A DNA stretch of 62,982 nucleotides, taken from IMG/VR virus record IMGVR_UViG_3300042924_002983, positions 1 to 62,982 of that record, one strand, 5' to 3'. Below, piece by piece: positions 37,133-46,334 of this stretch. This stretch comes from a virus. The position numbers and the translations under genes are program-made. Each line of letters opens with the position of its first letter. Position 1 is the first letter of the stretch. The notes under the pieces were generated by a model. It was not told the origin of the DNA, searched no databases, and saw only the letters and a program-made list of their open reading frames with translations.

Positions 37133-37148
37133 AATTTCCGATAACAAC

Positions 37149-37970
37149 ATGACTGTGCGACAGTTCGCGGAGGCTTACGCCCTCCAATCGGGGGCTAGCC
37201 CCGGATACCGTGAGCAACTCATTGTGATGGCAAAGCGGCTCCCTTGGGGGGTGGCCGACTTGACCGTCGCCAACATCGATGCGTACCTGACGAATGCTCT
37301 CGGTCATCTCGCCGCCTCCACGGTTCACAACCATCGCCGGATGCTGTCCACCCTGCGACGAGCCGCCCTGCGCGACGGCCTGTTGGTGGACGATTGTACA
37401 CGCCCGATCCGCCGTGTCAAGCACACCTTGCCGATGGTCCGCGCTTGGACCCATGACGAAATGCGTCACCTGCTTGCGGTGGCCTCTGAGATGCCGGGGG
37501 GTACGCTGTACTGCCCGCACCGAATCCTGCTGCCCGCATGGATTTTGGTGGGCTACAGCAGCGGGCTGCGGCTCGGGGATCTGCTGGCCATTACCTACGA
37601 CTCCCTTCGCGGGGATCGTCTGGCTACGGTTCTGCAGAAAACTCGCCAGCAACATGTCGTCGTCCTTGACGGGAATGCCTTGGAATCCATTCGCTCCCTG
37701 CCCCGTCGCGGCCCGAAGATTTTCGGGGGACTGGTCGGAAGGAGCCGGATCATAGTGGCCATGCGCTCACTGGTCAAGCGCGCGGGCCTGACAGGCTCAG
37801 GCAAATACCTGCGTAGAAGCAGTGCCACTTACGCTCAATTAGCGGGAATGGACGCCACTGGACACTTAGGTCATTTGACCCCGGGCATGAAACGCCACTA
37901 CCTAGATCCCGTGATTCTGTCGGATCTTAAGCGGGCGGTCCCCAGCCTAGAACTGGCTGGGCAACCCTAG
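37149..37970 (+). CDS. int: Tyrosine recombinase / integrase
   Basis: 273 residues from ATG 37149; codons upstream to 37056 are in frame but overlap the hairpin, and no clear ribosome site is seen for either. N-terminal core-binding helices (NIDAYLTNALGHLAASTV, HNHRRMLSTLRRAAL). Catalytic domain: Arg141 in SSGLRLGDLL, Arg222 in GKYLRRSSATYAQ, His242 in GHLGHLTPG, Tyr251 in MKRHYLDP. The usual His two before Arg222 is Lys219, a variation that may be natural in its clade. Probable integrase of a temperate phage, next to the attachment-like element; ends inside the 1197-residue gene on the other strand. Confidence 0.85.
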   Translation: MTVRQFAEAYALQSGASPGYREQLIVMAKRLPWGVADLTVANIDAYLTNALGHLAASTVHNHRRMLSTLRRAALRDGLLVDDCTRPIRRVKHTLPMVRAWTHDEMRHLLAVASEMPGGTLYCPHRILLPAWILVGYSSGLRLGDLLAITYDSLRGDRLATVLQKTRQQHVVVLDGNALESIRSLPRRGPKIFGGLVGRSRIIVAMRSLVKRAGLTGSGKYLRRSSATYAQLAGMDATGHLGHLTPGMKRHYLDPVILSDLKRAVPSLELAGQP

Positions 37971-40900
37971 CATCTGCATCGGGTCCATGCCTGCCTGCGC
38001 CTTCTTCTTGTCCCGGGCACGCTTGGCGGCTTCGTTCTGGATAATCTTGTAGAGCAGGTACATGTCCCGCTGCTCCCTGGGCATGGATCGCACCACATCC
38101 TCTGGGACAGTTAGGTTTTCGTAGGTGCGGACGCCGGGGGTGGTGGACAGGAGTTTGTTCAGCATGTCCCGGGCGGCAAGCTGCTTGGTCCGCTCGCTGT
38201 CAACGTCCGTGAGCTTGAAGCCAGCGAGCAAGTTGATTGCTGCCTTGGCGTAGCGATCCGTTGGGTCCAGTCGCTCGTCCCGCAGCTGGCGCATGGTGCC
38301 TAGCGCGCGGGATCCGAACGGCACAAGGTTGGTGATCGCATTCTCCAGCGGTCGCCCAATCGGCCCGATGTCCTGCTCAAGCGTGGAGTAGAGGTCCGAC
38401 AACTGACGACCGCTATACAGCTGCCGGTTGGTTGTGGACTCAATGAGGTACTTCGCCAGCGGGTTCAGCTGGCCAGCGAAGTTCATCCCGGTCTTCTGAA
38501 TGGAGTCCATCACGCGAGCGGTGGTTGTAGCCCCAACGCCCGGGGTGAACATGTTAAGCGTTGACTCAAACGGCAGATCGATATTTGTCACGTACCGAGT
38601 CAGGCCGTCCTTCGGCTGCAGCGGGAAGTCGGCTGGCAGGGGGATGGCAGCAGACTGACGAAGGTGTTCTGGGACAAAGTTCTCTTCGCTCGGCTCGGAC
38701 CCTCTTGTCACCGCTCGGATAAGTTTGCCCTGCAAACCACCGGGTTGGTACAGAAAGTTTTCAGCAATGGAGGGAAGGATGCCTTTCTGGAAACTATAGA
38801 AGGGCACCGCGCGCTTCATCACGTTCCGCTCAAAGGATGTGAAAGCGGACGGGCTATAGTCCACCTGACTCATGCGGGTCAGGTCAGCTGCCTGCCCAGG
38901 ATCGACACCCTTGCGGACTTGGTTGAGGAACGTGCCGGTGCGGAGGGCATCTTCGACTGAGTTGCCCACAGCGTCATTGAGAACAAGCAGCGGGTTGGTC
39001 TGCCGGTTCAGCGGGTTGCGAGTCAGGCCCACCCCACGCATGGAGAAGAAGTCGCTTGCCCGATTCAGAAAACCCCGGCGGTTTGCCGGGAGCATTCGGT
39101 CCAGCAACCCATCGCCCGTGTTCGCTCCCGTGTACATCCCCTTAATGGACTGCTCGGGGAGGTTGGATACATCGTCTACAAGGTTGCCGCTGCCGATGCG
39201 GTTCTGCCCTGTCATGTCCAAGAAGGTGTCAATGCGCTCTTGCGGACTCATGCCGACAAAACCGGGAGCGTTTTCCAAGCGGGCGGCGATTGCAGAGTAG
39301 TCGCCGTTGCTTGCTCGCAGACCAGCGAGGAAGTCCATCGGGTTGCCCGCCCCGTGGGTCGCCGCGTTGATCAGTCCGCTGTAGCTATTGCGCACATGGA
39401 ATGCGGGGGATGCAAGGGCACCACCCTTAAACGCAGCCGTGAACTGATCCAGTGCGCCAAGCAGTCCCTTCTCAGGGAGGCTGGCGCGGGACGGGGATGC
39501 GAGCGTCTGAAGCGAATCCATCAGTCGCTCGGGCACGGAGAAGTTGGCAACGTCCCGGCCAGTGCGGGCCTGCCACATCCGCCGGAAGTTGTCGGGGTCA
39601 AAGTTCAACCTGCGGGCGGCTTCCTCCAATGGCACCACTGCACCACCGACTACGTTCCGCGCGGAGACGTTTTGGACACCGTTCAACAACTGATTGATGA
39701 CCTGTTCCGTGTTGGCCCGAACGCGGTTCTGGCCAAGCTCATAGGTCATCGCATTCTGCCACGCGGGTGTGTCGAATGCCCCGGTGTTGTTGGCGGCGAA
39801 CTGCGTGTCCATGCTACGCAGGAACTCAGCAAGGTCGCCTTTGTTCTCCCTCATCGTTCGCACGGCAGGGCGAAGCATTGTCATGCGCTCGGCGGGCGAG
39901 GCGGCTTGGTACTCCGCAGTGGCCATGATCCTGTCGGCCTGCCCGCGATACGGTGTGTCCAAGCCAAGCTGAGTAAACGCATCATCTATCAGATAGCGGG
40001 AGTCGCGTGCGTTTGCATTCAGTAGGTTCTGCTGCAAGCCTGCGGAGTCAAACGTCCCGCCCCCGGGGAGCGGTCCATTGCCCGTGAGCGCGCGGAAAGT
40101 CCTGCGGCCACCTTCGATGTCGGTGTAAGGCTTTCGGCTACGGCCGAAGTTGTCCTCTGTGCCCAAGACAAGCTCGCCCTGCGACCAAGGCTTCTCCACA
40201 TACGGCGAGGCGTTGGGGCGAATCGGCGCAGCGTCCTGCTCCCACCACTTCAGCTGGCGTGGGAACCAGTTGGTGCCGTGATCACGGCTGTGCCAGCTTG
40301 GGCCAGCTAGTCCAAGAGCTTCAGCACGTTGGCGGGCGCGGTCGCCCATGTTGGTGAAGTTGTCTCGGATGTCACGGAACTCAGGTACGTTCTCCAGCAC
40401 CCAGTCTGCTATCGGATCGCCACTGGTCTTCTGCATCGGGCCGAACTGCCCCTGCCCAAGCAGATCACCTGGAGATTCCACAAAGTCAGCCAGCGCGTTC
40501 TGGAGGCGGGTGCTTTGAAAGTTTCGCAAGTCCGCCGGGATCGCCCCCATCGGTGACATGTCCGGCACATTGGCCTGCAACGCACGCCTCTGCATGCGCG
40601 TGCGATCCAGCAGCAGAGCTTCGTCCAGCCGCTGGTTGTCAGCGCGGGCGATACGGCTAGCCCACTGGAGGTCGGGATCCAACACCTCGCCGGACGGCTT
40701 GTGGAACAACGCCGCGGCCCCGCTGACGACAGGTCCGGTGATCGGGTTGCGCTTGGAAGCCTCGCCAAGAGCGTCCAAGCCTTCCGCAAGAGAATCGCCC
40801 AGCTGACCACCGCGGATGTTGAATCCGAGATTGGTGCCGGGGACGCGGAAGTCCATCAGTCCGGCTATCGGCGCATCCAGATCGGCGGGGTCAGCGCCGT

Positions 40901-41540
40901 ACCTCCTTGCCTGCTGCTGGAATCTCTGCAACGCATCCGCGGGATCAGCGGCCTCCGCGATCAACCGGCGTGGCGTCTGGGTGCGGTAATAGGAGCGGAT
41001 GCCTTGGCCAGCCTCACGCGCCTGCCCGCCAAGCCCGCCCAGCACCTCTTGCGCTGCGGCAGTCTGCGCAGCCGTTGGAGCGAATCCACGGTAGGCGTCG
41101 GTGGCCGCATGTCGAAGAAGGCCAGTGTCTCGCACCGCCCTACCCGCGGGTCCAAGAGCGCCCTTGCCAAGGATGGCCAATGGATTGAGGTACGTGAGCG
41201 GGTCGGTGACGATCTCGGTCGCCAAGCCGCCAAAGAAGTTGAGCCAGTTATCTTGCCTACCGGCTAGGCCGTACTTGCGGTTAAGGTCACGGCCGCTGAT
41301 GCGCTCTTCGCTAAAGGGATCACCAGCCAGCAGGCCACGCACCCACGCTCCAGGCGTGTCAAGAACGCCACCAACCATGGCTAGGCCAGATGTTCCAGCC
41401 TCTGCGAGAGAGCGGAGCATGCTGCTCCTCTCCTCCTGCGGCATGAGGTCCGCAAGAGTCGGATCATCGCTGGGGATCCCTTCCTGCCCATTCAGCAGGC
41501 CATAGGGATCGTATAGATCAAAGAGCGGGGAGCGAGCCAT
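37947..41540 (-). CDS. Large internal virion protein (LPD38-like C-terminus)
   Basis: 1197 residues, the largest gene. N-terminal third has Gly/Ala-rich amphipathic segments (AEAGTSGLAMVGGVLDTPG; NFFGGLATEIVTDPLTYLNP). The middle resembles injected internal virion proteins. The C-terminus has LNPLAKYLIESTTNRQLYSG and RALGTMRQLRDERLDPTDRY, like LPD38-type polyvalent-protein domains. Podovirus ejection proteins have this size and composition and form a tube for DNA entry. It ends the minus-strand structural operon, overlapping the integrase end by 24 bases. Confidence 0.72.
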   Translation of the reverse strand: MARSPLFDLYDPYGLLNGQEGIPSDDPTLADLMPQEERSSMLRSLAEAGTSGLAMVGGVLDTPGAWVRGLLAGDPFSEERISGRDLNRKYGLAGRQDNWLNFFGGLATEIVTDPLTYLNPLAILGKGALGPAGRAVRDTGLLRHAATDAYRGFAPTAAQTAAAQEVLGGLGGQAREAGQGIRSYYRTQTPRRLIAEAADPADALQRFQQQARRYGADPADLDAPIAGLMDFRVPGTNLGFNIRGGQLGDSLAEGLDALGEASKRNPITGPVVSGAAALFHKPSGEVLDPDLQWASRIARADNQRLDEALLLDRTRMQRRALQANVPDMSPMGAIPADLRNFQSTRLQNALADFVESPGDLLGQGQFGPMQKTSGDPIADWVLENVPEFRDIRDNFTNMGDRARQRAEALGLAGPSWHSRDHGTNWFPRQLKWWEQDAAPIRPNASPYVEKPWSQGELVLGTEDNFGRSRKPYTDIEGGRRTFRALTGNGPLPGGGTFDSAGLQQNLLNANARDSRYLIDDAFTQLGLDTPYRGQADRIMATAEYQAASPAERMTMLRPAVRTMRENKGDLAEFLRSMDTQFAANNTGAFDTPAWQNAMTYELGQNRVRANTEQVINQLLNGVQNVSARNVVGGAVVPLEEAARRLNFDPDNFRRMWQARTGRDVANFSVPERLMDSLQTLASPSRASLPEKGLLGALDQFTAAFKGGALASPAFHVRNSYSGLINAATHGAGNPMDFLAGLRASNGDYSAIAARLENAPGFVGMSPQERIDTFLDMTGQNRIGSGNLVDDVSNLPEQSIKGMYTGANTGDGLLDRMLPANRRGFLNRASDFFSMRGVGLTRNPLNRQTNPLLVLNDAVGNSVEDALRTGTFLNQVRKGVDPGQAADLTRMSQVDYSPSAFTSFERNVMKRAVPFYSFQKGILPSIAENFLYQPGGLQGKLIRAVTRGSEPSEENFVPEHLRQSAAIPLPADFPLQPKDGLTRYVTNIDLPFESTLNMFTPGVGATTTARVMDSIQKTGMNFAGQLNPLAKYLIESTTNRQLYSGRQLSDLYSTLEQDIGPIGRPLENAITNLVPFGSRALGTMRQLRDERLDPTDRYAKAAINLLAGFKLTDVDSERTKQLAARDMLNKLLSTTPGVRTYENLTVPEDVVRSMPREQRDMYLLYKIIQNEAAKRARDKKKAQAGMDPMQMLGLPSQF

Positions 41541-42832
41541 TACGGTGCGGCGGGAGGTGCGTAGGTGGCGTAACGAGGAGTGCCGTGCAAGTAGTACGAT
41601 GGAACGCTCGCCGTGCCTCTGGCGTTCAATCCGTGATCCTCAACCAGCTTGTGCCTGACAGCAGGATCGGTCACGCCAAGGCGATAGAGGATCGCATCCA
41701 TTCGCTGAGCGTCGGCTTCCCAAAATCCCGTCCAAGATTTGTTGGCCTGCTTGGCAATAGCAGAAAGCGTTTCGACGGCAGCGGGATTTTCGTACTGCTT
41801 GCCAGCAATGTCGCGGACGCCGGGGCCAAAGGCACGCTCGCTAATCGCCAACTGCTGCTCGGTGGCAAGCTGCTTAGCCTTTTCTTCTAATTGCTGTTCA
41901 GTGGCTCCTATCTTTTCTGTCAACACGCCAGCGTTAATTCGCGCGGATTCAACTTGTGCATCTGCGGCTAGCTTCTGGCCAGCAACAGTGGCTTCATTGC
42001 GCGCCTTATTCTCTTGCATCATCGCTGTGATCTTTGCAAGCTCGGTCGCATGGGCCTGGGCAGCAGCGGTGTTTCCGGCCTGCATCTGTGCCATCATCGC
42101 CTCATGCCTCTGATTGGCTTGCGCCATCAAACCCTCATGCCGCATCTTCTCCTCGGCGTTGCGGGCGTTGTACTTCAGTTCTTCAGCAGCGCGGACAGCC
42201 TCACGCTCTTCTCTTCCCTCTTGTCGGGCGGCGGAATTGTTTTCCGCAGCGGCGGCTCTAGCGTCTTGCCCTTCGGCGCGGCGAGTCTCCGCTTCCAGCT
42301 GAGCGATGGCCATGCGTGGATCGCCGTTGTAGTTGCGATTGCCGGTCATCCGTGATTCGATGACACGCTGCTGTTGCTCTGGGCTAAGCATGCCGAATGC
42401 GTTGGACATGTTGGCGCGTGAGTTGGAGCTAGCCAACATCATCTGCGACTTCCACTGCTCCATCCGCGCGTTCTCGTCATCCATGCGCTTCTGGGCCATG
42501 GCGGCGCGTGCCTGCATCGGCATCACGTTGTCTTCGGATCGGGCTTCCCCCACACCAGCCCACTCTGGCTGCTGCATGAGTTCTTCGACAGGCGTGCCAG
42601 TAGCCTTGGCCGCACGGTACAGCATCCGTTCCCGCCGGTAGTCGTCGGTCTTAATCCGAGCGGCTTGCCGCTGAAACATCGCCTCTTTATCCGCCTCCGA
42701 TAGAACCGGATCCTCCTCAATCGGAGTAGCGGCACCCTCCAAGCCATCAGACAGCAACTCTGGCGTAATGGGAATGCCGGAACGCCGAAAAGCTTCTAGG
42801 CGAGTAAGCCCAGAAATGGGGTCGATTGGCAT
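41540..42832 (-). CDS. Long coiled-coil virion protein
   Basis: 430 residues with a folded N-terminus (PISGLTRLEAFRRSGIPITP), then ~200 residues of Ala/Glu/Arg/Gln helix (ARAAAAENNSAARQEGREER; LKYNARNAEEKMRHEGLMAQ; AQVESARINAGVLTEKIGAT). This is typical of an internal core or tape-like protein. The C-terminal part (KSWTGFWEADAQRMDAILYR) is globular. ATG of the 1197-residue gene overlaps its stop. Family not recognised. Confidence 0.65.
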   Translation of the reverse strand: MPIDPISGLTRLEAFRRSGIPITPELLSDGLEGAATPIEEDPVLSEADKEAMFQRQAARIKTDDYRRERMLYRAAKATGTPVEELMQQPEWAGVGEARSEDNVMPMQARAAMAQKRMDDENARMEQWKSQMMLASSNSRANMSNAFGMLSPEQQQRVIESRMTGNRNYNGDPRMAIAQLEAETRRAEGQDARAAAAENNSAARQEGREEREAVRAAEELKYNARNAEEKMRHEGLMAQANQRHEAMMAQMQAGNTAAAQAHATELAKITAMMQENKARNEATVAGQKLAADAQVESARINAGVLTEKIGATEQQLEEKAKQLATEQQLAISERAFGPGVRDIAGKQYENPAAVETLSAIAKQANKSWTGFWEADAQRMDAILYRLGVTDPAVRHKLVEDHGLNARGTASVPSYYLHGTPRYATYAPPAAP

Positions 42833-42840
42833 CTTATCTC

Positions 42841-44307
42841 CTACCGTGTCTGTGCGTAGTTGCGCTGCTGATCACCCATGGCTTGGAGCCTGCGAACTTC
42901 TGCCATCATCTGCTGGGCCTGCGGAACTTCGCCGCCAGCCTTCTGCCGCATCTGGTTCAGTTGGGCGATAAGAGCCTGGGCCTGGATGTGCGGATCCTTG
43001 GACCCCTGCGCCTGCTGCGGAGTCATGGCGTTACGGCTCTGATTGCTCAACGCCATGAGCCGATTGATCTCCTGCATCATCTGCTGCGCCTCGGGCACTT
43101 CGCCGCCCGCGTCACGCCGCATCTGGTTGAGCTTGGCAATCAACGCCTGCGCTTGGTCGCGCGGGCTGGTGGAGGTTTCAACCGATGGGGCAGGACGACT
43201 CTCAGCCGCCAAGTCTGCGGTGCCATCGGTGCTGTCTAGATCGCCAATGGCTTCTGACTGCTTGGAACGCATGCCCGATGGCATCATGTTGTAAGCGGTA
43301 GCCCCGGCACCGATCAGGCCAGCACCTGCAGCGGCCTTGGCCCAAGCAGGAATGCCACCCTTGCCAGGAGCAGGAGCAAGTGGAGACGCGGCGGTTGGGG
43401 CACGCCCACCCATCACGTTGTCGAACTGGCTGGCAATGTCATCGACTGCCTGCTGGTCACGCATCGCAGTAGGGGCTGGTAGCGCACGCTGCGCTGGGGC
43501 CGGTAAACCCCGGCGGGGCGCCATAGTGAGCCGTCCGGCGGGCTGGCCACGGCCATACTGACGAGCAAGATCGTCTGCCGCCTCGTCCAAGCTGCTCTCG
43601 GACATGCCGAACATGTTCACATCGTCGCCGGGATTACGGTCCACGGGAACGCCAGCAGTGGTGCCGATGCGGGCCTGCTGCGGGGCCGGGAGTCCGCGCA
43701 TGGGTGCGGGAATCATAGCGCCGCCTTGGGCGGGAATTGCCACTCCGGGGCCGCGCAGGCGACTGTTAATCAGCGACTGCCGTGCGGCCACTAGGTCGGG
43801 AGACATTTCCAAGCGGCTCGCCGCATTCGGAGAGGCCAAGCCTGAAGAAGCGGCCTGCGAAGGATAGTCGAAGCCCAGCCAGTCGTTTGACCGCAACGCC
43901 TGCAGATACTGCCTTTGCTCGGGCGAGAACTCCGACATGGCGTCCATCACATCCGCCTCATCGGCGTCGTACGCAACAGGCCAAGAGTCCCGCAGTTCAT
44001 TGTGCGCGGCAACGCGGTCGCCAGACATGCCGGTGCCGCGCGGCTGACCAACGGGAACACCAGGCCCGCGGACCCCATAGGGGATCAACGAACGGACGCT
44101 ATCACCGGCAGTGTCACTCCCCATAGGAAGCTGCAGCTGCCGCATGGGCCTGCCAGTGCCGGTCGCCATTTCAGAGACGGCCTTATACACAGCGTCGGGC
44201 GACATGTCGGGCGTGATTGCGCCAGCGCGGAGAGCCTTGTTGAGCCATACGGAGTTAATCCCCGTGGCCGCTGTGAGGCTATCAATCCACTGAGCGGGAG
44301 TGGCCAT
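42841..44307 (-). CDS. Mosaic virion protein with a fragment of the ART domain and internal repeats
   Basis: 488 residues. Residues ~103-158 (NELRDSWPVAYDADEADVMD, SPEQRQYLQALRSNDWLGFD, YPSQAASSGLAS) align well with residues 71-128 of the ADP-ribosyltransferase-like protein at 8442-9404, but the catalytic ends are absent. The C-terminal third carries two copies of a ~40-residue unit (QALIAKLNQMRRDAGGEVPE and AQALIAQLNQMRQKAGGEVP). Middle is Pro/Ala-rich linker with one helix (GGIPAWAKAAAGAGLIGAGA). A structural or injected protein assembled from pieces. Confidence 0.68.
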   Translation of the reverse strand: MATPAQWIDSLTAATGINSVWLNKALRAGAITPDMSPDAVYKAVSEMATGTGRPMRQLQLPMGSDTAGDSVRSLIPYGVRGPGVPVGQPRGTGMSGDRVAAHNELRDSWPVAYDADEADVMDAMSEFSPEQRQYLQALRSNDWLGFDYPSQAASSGLASPNAASRLEMSPDLVAARQSLINSRLRGPGVAIPAQGGAMIPAPMRGLPAPQQARIGTTAGVPVDRNPGDDVNMFGMSESSLDEAADDLARQYGRGQPAGRLTMAPRRGLPAPAQRALPAPTAMRDQQAVDDIASQFDNVMGGRAPTAASPLAPAPGKGGIPAWAKAAAGAGLIGAGATAYNMMPSGMRSKQSEAIGDLDSTDGTADLAAESRPAPSVETSTSPRDQAQALIAKLNQMRRDAGGEVPEAQQMMQEINRLMALSNQSRNAMTPQQAQGSKDPHIQAQALIAQLNQMRQKAGGEVPQAQQMMAEVRRLQAMGDQQRNYAQTR

Positions 44308-44579
44308 TACGATTTCTTCCCCTTCTTCGGAATGTCAGGCATCTCTTCGCCGTCTTCTGGGCCGTCGTCGTCTTCGACCATCGGCGTGTTGGGCTTGCCG
44401 TGCATCTCTTCGTCCAGATCGGCAAGGTCGTTCTTCGGGCGTTTGTCGGACTTCTCGTCCTTGCCCAGCTTGGCGATGATCTTCTTTTCCTCTTCGTCGC
44501 TAGCGGACAGCAACTGCTTTACCAGCCGCTTCAGTCCGGCCTGCGTCAGGTCGTCCAAGTCAAAGTCAATGCGTGCCAT
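44307..44579 (-). CDS. Small acidic/basic virion-region protein
   Basis: 90 residues, mixed charge: FDLDDLTQAGLKRLVKQLLS, then EEKKIIAKLGKDEKSDKRPK and VEDDDGPEDGEEMPDIP. Mostly disordered after residue 30. Stop and start touch neighbours. Unknown function, perhaps a chaperone or adaptor for the internal proteins. Confidence 0.55.
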   Translation of the reverse strand: MARIDFDLDDLTQAGLKRLVKQLLSASDEEEKKIIAKLGKDEKSDKRPKNDLADLDEEMHGKPNTPMVEDDDGPEDGEEMPDIPKKGKKS

Positions 44580-44956
44580 TAGTTAAGCAAGCCCCCAAGT
44601 ATCGAAGTCGCAAAGTTCATCGCAGAGTTCTGCCGCTGCTGTGCGGCCATCTGGTTGTTGTATTGCTGCTGAAGCAACAGAGACTGAATCGACTGCTGCT
44701 GCTCGGCGTCGGCCTGCTGGTTCTGCATGGCGTAGGCGTTGTTGTAGTCCTGCGCCTTTTGCTTAGCGCCGTACGCCTCGGCAATGCCTTGGGCCATCTT
44801 CTGCGCGCCCTGCATGCCAGCGTTGCTCACCTGCCCAGCGCCGCGCGACATGCCGCCGCGATCCAGCTGCTTCATCGTCAGGCGTGGATCACCAAGCGAA
44901 ATCGCGTTGGCGTAGTCGTTGTTGAAGGCGGCGTTAACCCGCTGTTGTGGTATCAA
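44579..44956 (-). CDS. Gln-rich helical virion-region protein
   Basis: 125 residues. A short N-terminus (QQRVNAAFNNDYANAISLGD), then Gln/Asn/Ala helix (AQDYNNAYAMQNQQADAEQQ; LLLQQQYNNQMAAQQRQNSA). Composition and location among internal proteins suggest a core component. Start overlaps the stop of the next gene upstream. Confidence 0.6.
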   Translation of the reverse strand: MIPQQRVNAAFNNDYANAISLGDPRLTMKQLDRGGMSRGAGQVSNAGMQGAQKMAQGIAEAYGAKQKAQDYNNAYAMQNQQADAEQQQSIQSLLLQQQYNNQMAAQQRQNSAMNFATSILGGLLN

Positions 44957-45219
44957 TTCGATAGCCCTCGCAAGAGGTTGCCCGCAGGCCCATAGACGCC
45001 ATCCATTCGCGACTGCATGAGATTGTTGCGCTGGCTCTGCTCAGAAATTTGGTTCTGCAACCCTTGCAGCGCGTACCGTTGGGAGAACTCCTTGGCCTGC
45101 TTGCCAAGCTCCGACTGGCGGCGGGCGGTCTCCAAGTCGTTGTTGGCCTGCGACCCCTGCAGGAGCGAGGCGAAAACGTCTTGGTGGCTGGATGGGTACT
45201 GGCTATAGGGAGAGATCAA
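44953..45219 (-). CDS. Small Gln-rich virion-region protein
   Basis: 88 residues, polar and helical (SSHQDVFASLLQGSQANNDL; ARRQSELGKQAKEFSQRYAL). Pairs with the following Gln-rich gene. Unknown function. Confidence 0.55.
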   Translation of the reverse strand: MISPYSQYPSSHQDVFASLLQGSQANNDLETARRQSELGKQAKEFSQRYALQGLQNQISEQSQRNNLMQSRMDGVYGPAGNLLRGLSN

Positions 45220-45236
45220 GTGGATGCTCTTGAGGG

Positions 45237-46325
45237 TCAGAAGATCTGGCGTTGGTTGCGGAACACGCCCATGTTGCCAATGGTGCGGTTAAACAGATCG
45301 TTCACACCAGCGACGGATGCGGTGTAGGTTTTCTGGCTATCCTTAAACCCGGAGTTCATGTCAGTCTGAACCGTCCCGATCCGATTGGCCGAATCGGAAT
45401 ACCCGCCAGACAAGGCGTCCAAGAGCGAGCCGGTCGGGATCGCTTGTCCTTCTCGGGGTCGGGACTCTGGGAACTCACGCGCGAAGTTGTAGAACTGATC
45501 CATGCCGCGGGATGACGCGCCAAGATTCAGCTTGTTGAAGTCCATCAGAGCGCCGTAGGCATCTCCCACCATCGTACGTGGCATGTTGCGGGCAATGGCT
45601 TGGTCGGCATTGAGCGAACCCATACCGGAGTAGTAGTTGTTGTTGAGTGAAGACAACTCCCGGCCGTTGTTGATGTCACCACGCAGGTTTTCCAGCATGC
45701 TGAAACCCTCGCCGCCGTATTGGCTAATTGCTGGGGTGGGCGAGCCGCCGGTCTGGCCTCCCGCCAGCCCAGGCAGGGCAGCAGAGACATCGCGGCCGAC
45801 CTGCATCGCTGCGCCAGACTTGCCAAGTCCCGCCAAAGCGTTGTAACGGCCAACGCCAAGCTGGCTGACCGCGCTCTGGTTGCCGACATTCATATCGGCT
45901 AGCGCCTTCTGATAGCCGTTCTGGTTCTGCGCCCACGCCTGCAATCCCTGCCCAGCCACGTTGCCGTAGCTCGCCATGGCAGCTGTGCCAAGATTCGACA
46001 CCGCAGCCTGACGCGCAGCCTCGGCCGCGGATGCAGCTTGGTTGGTGGCCTGAGCGTTGTTCCACGTATTGCCCAGAGCGTTTGCGATGCCGCCAATACC
46101 ACCGGCCATGGCGGCGTAGTTCTGGGCGTAGCTGTTCCCAAGGCTGGCAAGCCCTTGGTTGTAGGTGCCGTACCCCTTGTTGTAGGAGTCGTACATCCCG
46201 CCAAGGGTCTGACCAAACTGGCCAGGAGCTTGGGCCAGCGCCCCGCCGACAGCGGTAGCGTATTCCTTCGCGGTTTGTCGGCCGAAGGGGGCTAGGAATG
46301 TGCCGGTGAAGCCGTTCATGGACAT
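45237..46325 (-). CDS. Gly/Asn/Ala-rich virion-region protein
   Basis: 362 residues, low complexity: N-terminal ALAQAPGQFGQTLGGMYDSY, middle SAAEAARQAAVSNLGTAAMA, C-terminal DLFNRTIGNMGVFRNQRQIF. Alternating Ala-rich helices and Gly/Asn loops resemble internal virion or tail-tube filler proteins. First gene after the Cys-rich protein. Family not recognised. Confidence 0.65.
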   Translation of the reverse strand: MSMNGFTGTFLAPFGRQTAKEYATAVGGALAQAPGQFGQTLGGMYDSYNKGYGTYNQGLASLGNSYAQNYAAMAGGIGGIANALGNTWNNAQATNQAASAAEAARQAAVSNLGTAAMASYGNVAGQGLQAWAQNQNGYQKALADMNVGNQSAVSQLGVGRYNALAGLGKSGAAMQVGRDVSAALPGLAGGQTGGSPTPAISQYGGEGFSMLENLRGDINNGRELSSLNNNYYSGMGSLNADQAIARNMPRTMVGDAYGALMDFNKLNLGASSRGMDQFYNFAREFPESRPREGQAIPTGSLLDALSGGYSDSANRIGTVQTDMNSGFKDSQKTYTASVAGVNDLFNRTIGNMGVFRNQRQIF

Positions 46326-46334
46326 AAGATTCTC

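Noticed and set aside
36822-37655. Long minus-strand ORF (277 codons) opposite the integrase
   Set aside because: It is antisense to the clear integrase gene, reads Arg/Ser/Pro-rich out-of-frame sequence and crosses the tRNA-like element. Only its end could be a small membrane ORF.
38664-41505. Plus-strand ORFs of up to 261 codons opposite the 1197-residue gene
   Set aside because: They are antisense to a well-supported gene and show no motif or ribosome site.
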